From the NCBI GenBank assembly GCA_002787615.1, contig PCXJ01000014.1, forward strand, positions 6,079 through 19,090: 13,012 nt of DNA, given 5' to 3'. Source of the DNA: Alphaproteobacteria bacterium CG11_big_fil_rev_8_21_14_0_20_44_7. GTDB lineage: Bacteria > Pseudomonadota > Alphaproteobacteria > Rickettsiales > 21-14-0-20-44-7. This document shows positions 7,333 to 13,012 of this stretch, one piece after another. Made by a program: the position numbers and the translations under genes. The notes under the pieces were generated by a model. That model ran no database searches and was not told where the DNA came from. It was given only the letters and a program-made list of their open reading frames with translations. Position 1 is the first letter of the stretch; every line of letters begins with the position of its first letter.

Positions 7333-8079
7333 TTAAAGATCCGGTAGCCAAAACACGATATGGCAATCATCTGTGGTCATTGTAAGGTCATATTCTGCGG
7401 TTAGGTTGTTCGTGGTTGTGGCGCATTCGGAGTTTGATGTACCTGCGCCATTCCTCATATGCCCAACATCACCGGTTCCCGGCAAGGAATCATCCATTTT
7501 TGTGTCAATGCTCAAAGCTTCCTGAGGATAGAGTGGGCCAACCCAGTTTTGAGTATGAGTATTTCCATCGCTTCCCGGTCTTCTGGCTGCTAATCGTATC
7601 TGATTTCTGCCTACATTTTCCCAATTTCCTGCATTATACATATTCCAACCAATCAGGCCATAAAATGCCCAACCCGCATCGTCATAAACCTTTGATTTTG
7701 GTATATTTACCCCCATCTCAGCACCGCTTCCCCAAGAATTGCTATAATCCCCACTAGCTGTATCTGCATTTTTGAGAACCAGCCCTGCTGCGGTTAGTTG
7801 ATTCCACGCTGAGTATTGTTCGGCATTTGTACTTAAGCGCCCGTCATTATTGCCTGCGCCAACTCCCAGCATAGCCGCAACACGTGTGGAGTCACCCGGC
7901 ATGGCTTTGTATGTAGCGTGAAAAAGCCTTATGGCAGCTTCATATTGCCCATATTCTTTCATTACGCCTTGCACCTTGCTACTGCTTATCATACTTTGCG
8001 CCACCAGCACCCCGCCAATCAACAGCCCGATAATCACCAGCACAATTGATAACTCAACAAGTGTGAATCCTTTTTTCAT
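7333..8079 (-). CDS. Prepilin / pseudopilin, second intact paralogue
   Basis: A 248-residue precursor with the same leader and helix as the gene at 239: MKKG, then FTLVEL, with E9. The first 30 residues differ at only two or three positions, while the rest is only distantly similar. Shared landmarks are PGD at 61-63, KMDD (194-197) followed by SLPGTGDVG, and a C-terminal cysteine pair (C219, C239) with CHIVFWLP matching CILRFYQP of the other copy. It has fewer cysteines (two, against six). This pattern of identical N-termini with divergent heads is usual where a common pilus core presents different surface subunits. Upstream lie 63 AT-rich bases and then the right copy of the 33-bp repeat. 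It is divergent from rplY and tail to tail with glmS. Confidence 0.88.
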   Translation of the reverse strand: MKKGFTLVELSIVLVIIGLLIGGVLVAQSMISSSKVQGVMKEYGQYEAAIRLFHATYKAMPGDSTRVAAMLGVGAGNNDGRLSTNAEQYSAWNQLTAAGLVLKNADTASGDYSNSWGSGAEMGVNIPKSKVYDDAGWAFYGLIGWNMYNAGNWENVGRNQIRLAARRPGSDGNTHTQNWVGPLYPQEALSIDTKMDDSLPGTGDVGHMRNGAGTSNSECATTTNNLTAEYDLTMTTDDCHIVFWLPDL

Positions 8080-8142
8080 AGACTTAATGGTAAATTAGAT
8101 TAGTTAAAAAACTCATAACCCCCATATTTTTTAACGCATAAT

Positions 8143-8175
8143 CCACGCAAAACTGAAAAAAACCGCGTGAATTTA
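8143..8175 (-). repeat. 33-bp repeat, right copy (inverted partner of 1097-1129)
   Basis: The reverse complement of this segment equals the left copy except for one base in the A/T tract (32 of 33). Here it is non-coding, in the gap between the second prepilin (start 8079) and rplY, eight bases upstream of the rplY -35 candidate. Read on the plus strand, the same short frame (HAKLKK, then T-A and stop) is present but is closed by an upstream TAA, so it is not translated as part of a protein. Confidence 0.9.
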
Positions 8176-8183
8176 TTTAATCA

Positions 8184-8212
8184 TTGACAAATAGCGTTAT
8201 TTTCCCTAACTA
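8184..8212 (+). promoter_or_regulatory. Candidate sigma-70-type promoter for rplY–pth–ychF
   Basis: A perfect TTGACA (8184-8189), a 17-base spacer, then TAACTA (8207-8212) as a weak -10. Transcription would begin near 8219, leaving about 23 leader bases that contain AAGG. The -35 is strong; the -10 is poor, so the exact start is uncertain. Confidence 0.5.
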
Positions 8213-8229
8213 AACACCTCTCAAATTTT

Positions 8230-8233
8230 AAGG
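8230..8233 (+). promoter_or_regulatory. Ribosome binding site of rplY (AAGG)
   Basis: AAGG lies eight bases before the rplY ATG at 8242. It is one of the few recognisable Shine-Dalgarno sites in the window and fits a highly expressed ribosomal protein gene. Confidence 0.5.
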
Positions 8234-8241
8234 TTATAAAA

Positions 8242-8907
8242 ATGTCTCAGAATGTAGAATTTAAAGCAGAATCAAGAAATTCAACCGGCAAAGGCGCTGC
8301 ACGCGCTGCACGCCGCGAAGGAAGAATCCCCGGAGTGATTTATGGCGGTGGCGAAACACCGGTTCATGTTACTCTACCAGAAAAGGAATTCTCAAATTTT
8401 GCCACAAAACGCGGCTATAAAAGCACAATTCTGGAAATTAATCTGGATGGTAAAAAAATCAAAGCTGTTGCCCGTGAAGTGCAGTTACACCCTGTAACTG
8501 ACAAAATTGAGCATTTTGACTTGCAAAAAGTTGTCGATACTCAGGATATGCGCGTATTCATTCCGGTAAAATTCTTAAATCGTGAAAAATCTCCGGGTAT
8601 TAAGCGTGGCGGCATTTTGAACATTGTTCGTCGTGAAATTGAATTTTTATGCAACCCTTCCAGCATTCCAAACATTATCGAAATCAACCTTGAAGGCAGA
8701 GAAATCGGTGAATCCGTGCATATCAGCCATATCAACCTGCCTGACACTATAAAGCCGATTATTAAGCGTGATTTCACCATTGCCACAATTGTTGGTAAAG
8801 GCGGAAAAGCTGCGGCGGAAGAAGCGGCTGATGAAGCTGCTGATGCTGAACAAGGCGCAGAGAAAACCCCAGATGCTAAGGGCGAAAAAGCTGCAAAAGC
8901 AGAATAA
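8242..8907 (+). CDS. rplY: Large ribosomal subunit protein bL25, CTC (long) form
   Basis: Binds 5S rRNA in the large ribosomal subunit; the long form is also named CTC/TL5 after general stress protein homologues. Of 221 residues, the L25 domain occupies about 4-92, with RNSTGKGAARAARREGRIP (12-30) and YGGG (34-37) typical of the 5S-binding face. A second beta domain spans about 98-186, with KSPGIKRGGIL (116-126) and the NIIEINLEG stretch (144-152). The last 35 residues are an Ala/Glu/Lys/Asp-rich tail that looks disordered, as in many Alphaproteobacteria. A -35 box and an AAGG site precede it. It leads a same-strand run with pth 48 bases on, then ychF, a conserved neighbourhood in Alphaproteobacteria. 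Confidence 0.96.
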   Translation: MSQNVEFKAESRNSTGKGAARAARREGRIPGVIYGGGETPVHVTLPEKEFSNFATKRGYKSTILEINLDGKKIKAVAREVQLHPVTDKIEHFDLQKVVDTQDMRVFIPVKFLNREKSPGIKRGGILNIVRREIEFLCNPSSIPNIIEINLEGREIGESVHISHINLPDTIKPIIKRDFTIATIVGKGGKAAAEEAADEAADAEQGAEKTPDAKGEKAAKAE

Positions 8908-8955
8908 GCTGATATTTATCTTGCGAGTTCATAACAAAAACTGCAATTTGTCCCT

Positions 8956-9534
8956 ATGTATTTAATCGTAGGATTAGGCAATCCCGGTGCCAAATATGAA
9001 TCCCACCGACATAATCTCGGTTTTATGGCAATTGACGCTATTGCCGAAAAATTAGGCTCACCTAGTTTCTCAGAAAAATTTGACGGACAATTTGCTGCGC
9101 TCGGCACTGAGCAAGACAAGCTTTTTTTGCTAAAGCCTATGAATTTTATGAATAATTCAGGCATCAGCATTTCTAAACTTGCTAATTTTTATAAAATCCC
9201 GCTTGAAAACATTATCGTTATATATGATGAGTTGGATTTGGAGCTGTGCAAAATCAAAATCAAGCAAGGTGGCGGCAGTGGCGGGCATAACGGCATCAAA
9301 AGCATTGATTCGCATCTGGGCAAAGATTATTTCCGCCTGCGCTTCGGAATCGACCATCCCGGCGACAAAGACTTTGTCACCCCTTATGTTTTGAGTAATT
9401 TTACCAATAATGAGCAAGCACGGGTGAATAAATCATTAAAAATAATTGCAGAAAACATCGAAATGCTCTTAAAACAAGAGCGGGAATTATTCCTGACCAA
9501 ATATTATCAAGAACTAGGTGAAACGGAGTTATAA
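8956..9534 (+). CDS. pth: Peptidyl-tRNA hydrolase
   Basis: Cleaves the ester bond of peptidyl-tRNAs dropped from stalled ribosomes, recycling tRNA in the cytoplasm. The 192 residues match the bacterial Pth1 length. Key residues are in place: N9 in GLGNPG, the catalytic H19 in SHRHNLGF, M65 and N66 in KPMNFMN, D91 in YDELDL and N112 in GGHNGIKS. The C-terminal helix region (about 150-190) is normal. The start at MYLIVGLGNPG is the family's usual N-terminus; no Shine-Dalgarno precedes it. The stop TAA is followed at once by the ychF ATG, and the ychF ribosome binding site lies inside the end of this gene, so the two are probably translationally coupled. Confidence 0.97.
   Translation: MYLIVGLGNPGAKYESHRHNLGFMAIDAIAEKLGSPSFSEKFDGQFAALGTEQDKLFLLKPMNFMNNSGISISKLANFYKIPLENIIVIYDELDLELCKIKIKQGGGSGGHNGIKSIDSHLGKDYFRLRFGIDHPGDKDFVTPYVLSNFTNNEQARVNKSLKIIAENIEMLLKQERELFLTKYYQELGETEL
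9525..9528 (+). promoter_or_regulatory. Ribosome binding site of ychF (GGAG)
   Basis: GGAG lies inside the final codons of pth, six bases before the ychF ATG at 9535. It confirms that start and suggests coupled translation, since there are no bases between the pth stop and the ychF start. Confidence 0.6.
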
Positions 9535-10635
9535 ATGGGTTTGAAAGTTGGAATTGTCGGATTGCCGAATATCGGAAAATCCACCTTATTTAATGCATTA
9601 ACTTCAACTGCGGCGGCGGAAGCTGCCAACTATCCATTCTGCACGATTGAACCAAACACAGGCATTGTCAGCGTCCCTGATGAAAGAATGCGCCAATTAG
9701 CCCAAATTGCAGGCTCACAGCAAATCATCCCGACACAATTGGAATTTACCGATATCGCCGGATTGGTAAAAGGTGCAAGCCAAGGCGAAGGCTTGGGCAA
9801 TAAATTCCTCTCACATATCCGTGAAATGGATGCAATCGCTCATGTTTTGCGCTGCTTTGAGGATGACGACATCACCCATGTTGAGGGCAATGTTGACCCT
9901 ATCCGCGATGCGGAAATCATTGAAACTGAGCTTATTCTGGCTGATTTGGAAAGCATAGATAAGCGCATGCCGGCATTAGAAAAAAGGCTGCGCGGGCAAG
10001 ATGAGGAAGCTAAGGAGATTATAAAGCTGCTGGAAAGGATAAAACCCCTGCTAGATAGCGGCAAACCTGCGAGAAATGCTGAAATTTCAACAGATGAGCT
10101 GCAATGCTTCAAAAACCTGCAACTTATCACGGCAAAGCCGGTTTTGTATGTATGCAATGTTGATGAGTCGGAAGCAGCAAACGGAAATGAATACACAAAG
10201 CGAATTGAAGAAAAGGCGCAGCAGGAAAATGCGCAAATGGTGGTGATTTCCGCAAAAATTGAGTCAGAAGTCGCATTGCTGGAAACTGATGAAGAAAAGC
10301 AGGAATTCTTGCAGGATTTGGGATTGACCGAAACCGGATTGAGCAAATTGATAAAATCCGCCTATAAGCTGCTAGAATTAATCACATATTTTACCGTTGG
10401 CCCAAAAGAAACCCGCGCTTGGACTATCAAAATAAGCACCCCCGCCAATAAAGCCGCCGGAGTTATCCACACTGATTTTGAGCGTGGATTTATCTGTGCT
10501 GAAACTGTCAAATTCGCCGATTATATTGAATATAAAGGCGAGCAAGGCGCAAAAGATAAGGGCAAATTGCGGGTTGAAGGCAAGGATTATATCGTCACTG
10601 ACGGCGATGTTTTGCATTTCCGCTTTAATGTATAA
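9535..10635 (+). CDS. ychF: Redox-responsive ribosome-binding ATPase YchF (Obg-like)
   Basis: P-loop NTPase of the TRAFAC class that binds ribosomes and prefers ATP; in enterobacteria it affects catalase activity and oxidative stress response. The 366 residues match the family length. G1 is GLPNIGKST (9-17). G3 is DIAGL (73-77), with no catalytic Gln, as in the HAS-NTPases. The G4 position reads NVDE (208-211) instead of NKxD, the change linked to ATP use. A helical coiled region covers about 125-195. The TGS domain occupies about 282-364, with KETRAWTI (291-298), NKAAGVIHTDFERGFI (305-320) and the typical end DGDVLHFRFNV. It is coupled to pth. A new candidate promoter lies in the 49 bases after it. 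Confidence 0.97.
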   Translation: MGLKVGIVGLPNIGKSTLFNALTSTAAAEAANYPFCTIEPNTGIVSVPDERMRQLAQIAGSQQIIPTQLEFTDIAGLVKGASQGEGLGNKFLSHIREMDAIAHVLRCFEDDDITHVEGNVDPIRDAEIIETELILADLESIDKRMPALEKRLRGQDEEAKEIIKLLERIKPLLDSGKPARNAEISTDELQCFKNLQLITAKPVLYVCNVDESEAANGNEYTKRIEEKAQQENAQMVVISAKIESEVALLETDEEKQEFLQDLGLTETGLSKLIKSAYKLLELITYFTVGPKETRAWTIKISTPANKAAGVIHTDFERGFICAETVKFADYIEYKGEQGAKDKGKLRVEGKDYIVTDGDVLHFRFNV

Positions 10636-10649
10636 ATCCACCGATATAC

Positions 10650-10678
10650 TTGCCAGCCAAACAATATTCTGCTAAATT
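10650..10678 (+). promoter_or_regulatory. Candidate promoter for the 115-residue membrane protein gene, leaderless
   Basis: TTGCCA (10650-10655), a 17-base spacer, then TAAATT (10673-10678). Transcription would begin about seven bases on, at or next to the A of the ATG at 10685, so the mRNA would have no leader. No Shine-Dalgarno is present, which agrees with this. Confidence 0.45.
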
Positions 10679-10684
10679 TTCGTC

Positions 10685-11032
10685 ATGGTTTTTCGCGCAC
10701 CTAATACAGATAAGAATCGAGGCTCAACAATTGTTCAGAAATTGCTGACCTATTCTCTGATATTATTCATATTATACATATACTTCACCGATTATCGAAC
10801 CGAGAAACAACAAGCCGCCGAGCTAGCCAACAAAGCTGAAACCGTTAAAGAGACTAGCAAATCTATCCTCATAAAAAATCTTGTGAATGATACCGCAACC
10901 AGCGCTCCTCTTGATATCGATAACAAAGCCATAATCACCCTCACCAAGGAAGATTTGGCGGAACTGAACAAAAAAGAAATTCCCGCCGAGGGTCTAGAAT
11001 TGTTTGAAATCGGAATTTCAGATGTTGAATAA
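10685..11032 (+). CDS. Unrecognised small single-span membrane protein
   Basis: I do not recognise a family. Of 115 residues, the first 18 are basic and polar (MVFRAPNTDKNRGS), followed by one hydrophobic segment (about 19-36, LLTYSLILFILYIYF). The remaining 80 residues are hydrophilic, rich in Lys, Glu, Ala and Thr, and probably helical (about 40-60). There are no cysteines. The positive N-terminus suggests cytoplasmic N-in with the tail in the periplasm. The tail ends acidic (ELFEIGISDVE). The gene overlaps the next gene's preferred start by 11 bases, so the two are probably expressed together, and a role as membrane anchor or partner of the exported thioredoxin–NHL protein is an inference from this alone. 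It has its own candidate promoter. The coding pattern (no internal stop, normal base use, tight overlap) supports a real gene. Confidence 0.72.
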   Translation: MVFRAPNTDKNRGSTIVQKLLTYSLILFILYIYFTDYRTEKQQAAELANKAETVKETSKSILIKNLVNDTATSAPLDIDNKAIITLTKEDLAELNKKEIPAEGLELFEIGISDVE

Positions 11033-12872
11033 GCTCGCATTTGCGCTTAGTTTAATAATTATGGCAATATTCCCAATTTTTGCGAATGCTGAAAAGGCTG
11101 AATACTCGGCTACGCAAGCGCATGCAGCCATCACAAGTGAGACAGAATGGCTGAACACCTCACGCGCAATCACTGCTGAAGATTTGGCAGGGCGCATCAT
11201 TCTGGTGGATTTCTGGACATTCTGCTGCATCAACTGCATCCATGTCATCCCCGATTTGCAAGCGCTGGAAAAAGAATTCGGAGCTGACTTAACGGTTATC
11301 GGCGTACATTCTGCAAAATTCGCCAATGAGAAGGATAAGGAAAATATTCGCTCCGCCGTCTTGCGCTATGGGATTGAGCACGCGGTTGTTAATGATGCAG
11401 ATTTCAAGATTTGGAAGCAATTCGCGGTGAGGTCATGGCCAACGCTGATTTTAATCGGGGCGGATGGAAAAATAAAGCAAACCTATTCTGGCGAAGGAAA
11501 TAAAGAAGAAATTCGCGATGACATAAAATCCCTACTCAGAGAAGCGCATAATAAAGAACCTTTACCTATTGAGCTTGAAAAAGACAAAGAGCCCGAAACC
11601 CTGCTTAGCTTCCCCGGCAAAATGGAATTTGGTAGTTACCAAGGTGAAGCTGCGATCTTCATCGCCAATAGCGCCAAGAACCAGATTATCATTGCAAATA
11701 GCGATGGTAAAATTATTAACACTCTACAAGGGGATTTTAACAATCCGCAGGGGCTATTATACAATAAAAATTCCCTTTATGTTGCGGATACGGGAAATCA
11801 TAAGTTGAAAAGGATAGACCTCAATAGCGGGGAAATTTCAACCCTCGCAGGGACCGGAGAAAGAGGCGGATATCACCAACCCGGTGGGATTGAGGCCAGC
11901 AAAGTCGCTCTCGCCTCACCGTGGGATTTGGCACTTTATCCCGATGAAAACCATATAACAATCGCCAATGCGGGATCGCACCAGCTCTGGACATATAACC
12001 TCACCAGCGAACGCCTTGATATCCTCGCTGGAAACGGGCGCGAATCCATTGATGATGGCGAATATCCGTATAATTCGCTCTCCCAACCCAGTGGACTTTC
12101 CGTGGCTGACGACAAGCTTTATTTTGTCGATTCCGAAACCAGCTCGCTCAGAGTTTTGCAGGACGGCAGAGTAAAAACCCTCATCGGCACGGGTTTATTC
12201 GATTTCGGTTATAATGAAGGCGGCTATGGCAAAGGTTTGCTCCAGCATCCGCTTGGTGTTGAAGTTGTCGGCAACACGGTTTTTATTGCCGATTCCTATA
12301 ATCATTCGATTAGGAAATATAATCTTGAAACCAAAAAGCTGCAAAATTTCCTTGGTGATGGCAAGCGCGGAGTGTTGAACGAGCCTAACGATATAAAATT
12401 CCACAATGGCAAGCTTTATATACTCGATACGAATAATAACCGTATTATGCTCAATGATGGTGTTGAGCTTGATGAGTTCTTTCTGCGCGAGAAATTGATG
12501 GAGCAAAAGCCGATGATATCGGAGAATCTGCCGAATCTGGTCGACTCCAAACCTATCACCATCAATAATATGCCGAAAATCGTAATCTCCCTGCCGGAAA
12601 ATTGGAAAATCAATGAGTTAGCGCCTAGTTTTCTGAATATCTATAAGGATAATAAATTGGTTGAGAGCCTCCCCTATGAAATGCTGAAGGATTTAAATAC
12701 CGTAACTAAAGAGCTGGAAAATGGGGAATATTTAATGCAGGGTACAATATATTATTGTGCTGATGAGGTTAACGCAATATGCCTGCTTGCGAGCGTCAAC
12801 AAGAAATTAAAAGTTGAGGCAAAATCCGAATCAGGCGAAATTAAACTTTTATTTCCGAAAGATTTAAGGTAA
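11022..12872 (+). CDS. Exported thioredoxin–NHL propeller protein (NHLRC2-like)
   Basis: A 616-residue three-part protein. Residues 1-23 look like a signal peptide (MLNKLAFALSL, ending ANA before E24). Residues about 35-175 are a thioredoxin/TlpA-like fold, with WTFCCINC (65-72), whose redox pair would be C69/C72, and the cis-Pro in RSWPT (P140). Residues about 205-480 hold five or six NHL repeats of a beta-propeller (YVADTGNHKLKRI, FIADSYNHSIRKY, YILDTNNNRI). The last 110 residues form a beta domain with a second cysteine pair (C579 in YYC, C587 in ICL), resembling the C-terminal domain of NHLRC2. Human NHLRC2 carries the same W-T-(Y/F)-C-C-I-N-C active site. I prefer the ATG at 11022 to the TTG at 11004, as GGAA lies six bases upstream and the signal peptide then starts cleanly. 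Role unknown; periplasmic thiol redox is inferred. Confidence 0.88.
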   Translation: MLNKLAFALSLIIMAIFPIFANAEKAEYSATQAHAAITSETEWLNTSRAITAEDLAGRIILVDFWTFCCINCIHVIPDLQALEKEFGADLTVIGVHSAKFANEKDKENIRSAVLRYGIEHAVVNDADFKIWKQFAVRSWPTLILIGADGKIKQTYSGEGNKEEIRDDIKSLLREAHNKEPLPIELEKDKEPETLLSFPGKMEFGSYQGEAAIFIANSAKNQIIIANSDGKIINTLQGDFNNPQGLLYNKNSLYVADTGNHKLKRIDLNSGEISTLAGTGERGGYHQPGGIEASKVALASPWDLALYPDENHITIANAGSHQLWTYNLTSERLDILAGNGRESIDDGEYPYNSLSQPSGLSVADDKLYFVDSETSSLRVLQDGRVKTLIGTGLFDFGYNEGGYGKGLLQHPLGVEVVGNTVFIADSYNHSIRKYNLETKKLQNFLGDGKRGVLNEPNDIKFHNGKLYILDTNNNRIMLNDGVELDEFFLREKLMEQKPMISENLPNLVDSKPITINNMPKIVISLPENWKINELAPSFLNIYKDNKLVESLPYEMLKDLNTVTKELENGEYLMQGTIYYCADEVNAICLLASVNKKLKVEAKSESGEIKLLFPKDLR

Positions 12873-12907
12873 AAAGCAGGTTATAAAAATGTTCCAGAAC
12901 AGCTTGC

Positions 12908-12984
12908 GATCCCTTAGCTCAGCTGGATAGAGCGGCAGCCTTCTAAGCTGTAGGTCAGAGGTTCGAATCCTCTAGGGATCGCCA
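12908..12984 (+). tRNA. tRNA-Arg, anticodon TCT (UCU)
   Basis: A full cloverleaf of 77 bases with encoded CCA, read by eye. The acceptor GATCCCT pairs with AGGGATC. The D stem is GCTC/GAGC with A20 in the loop, an arginine identity base. The anticodon stem is GCAGC/GCTGT (one G-U pair), with loop CTTCTAA carrying TCT at 12942-12944. The variable loop is AGGTC, the T arm is AGAGG–TTCGAAT–CCTCT, and the discriminator is G. It decodes AGA and AGG. It lies 35 bases after the thioredoxin–NHL gene; TATAAA at 12882-12887 could be a -10 box, but no -35 is clear, so read-through from upstream is also possible. The last 28 bases of the window after it show nothing recognisable. Confidence 0.97.
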
Positions 12985-13012
12985 TTTCCAGTTTTTAGGC
13001 ATAGGCCAACAT

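Noticed and set aside
11004..11021. TTG at 11004 as start of the thioredoxin–NHL protein
   Set aside because: The ATG at 11022 has GGAA at a good distance and gives a standard signal peptide; the longer form would put KSEFQ ahead of it.
12889..12930. Thirteen-codon frame after the 15-base string, running into tRNA-Arg
   Set aside because: Too short, no homology that I recognise, and it overlaps the tRNA stems; probably chance.
1..13012. CRISPR arrays, insertion sequences, phage or toxin–antitoxin modules
   Set aside because: No regularly spaced repeats, transposase motifs, integrase motifs or small paired toxin-type genes were seen on either strand.

Overview
The window reads as chromosomal DNA of a low-GC alphaproteobacterium. 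The main reasons are the run rplY–pth–ychF behind a long CTC-type bL25 gene, PRPP synthase nearby, a two-domain ComEC without the C-terminal metallo-beta-lactamase, and prepilins starting MKKGFTLVEL and carrying a PGD motif, a type I associate with uncultured or host-associated low-GC Alphaproteobacteria. Strong Shine-Dalgarno sites are rare and many genes are tightly packed or overlap. The lineage is an inference from gene content; there is no rRNA in the window.

Layout. (1) At 1-205 on the minus strand is the N-terminal third of dsbB, cut by the window edge and divergent from a prepilin gene (239-988, +). (2) Two bases after that prepilin is a broken second copy of its first 32 codons (991-1085), with a one-base deletion, which stops next to a 33-bp repeat. 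(3) A minus-strand operon, DUF983 membrane zinc-ribbon protein – prs – GT4 glycosyltransferase, occupies 3467 down to 1102; the repeat supplies the last codons of the glycosyltransferase. (4) Divergent from it, comEC (3473-5473) and glmS (5533-7326) read on the plus strand. (5) A second intact prepilin (8079-7333, -) meets glmS tail to tail; the other copy of the 33-bp repeat lies upstream of it in inverted orientation. (6) From 8.2 kb all genes read plus: rplY, pth, ychF, a 115-residue single-span membrane protein that I do not recognise, an exported thioredoxin–NHL propeller protein, and tRNA-Arg(UCU).

How the parts relate. Most genes are housekeeping: PRPP and glucosamine-6-phosphate synthesis, translation quality (pth, ychF, bL25) and a tRNA. 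Two accessory themes stand out. One is envelope machinery for pili and DNA uptake (two prepilins, a prepilin relic, comEC). The other is extracytoplasmic thiol chemistry (dsbB, and the secreted thioredoxin–NHL protein with its small membrane partner). The most unusual points are the near-identical inverted 33-bp repeat that is coding at one site and intergenic at the other, the palindrome holding both start codons of the DUF983/comEC pair, and the small membrane protein/secreted thioredoxin–NHL gene pair. No CRISPR array, transposase, phage gene or rRNA was seen, and no gene-free stretch exceeds about 160 bases.
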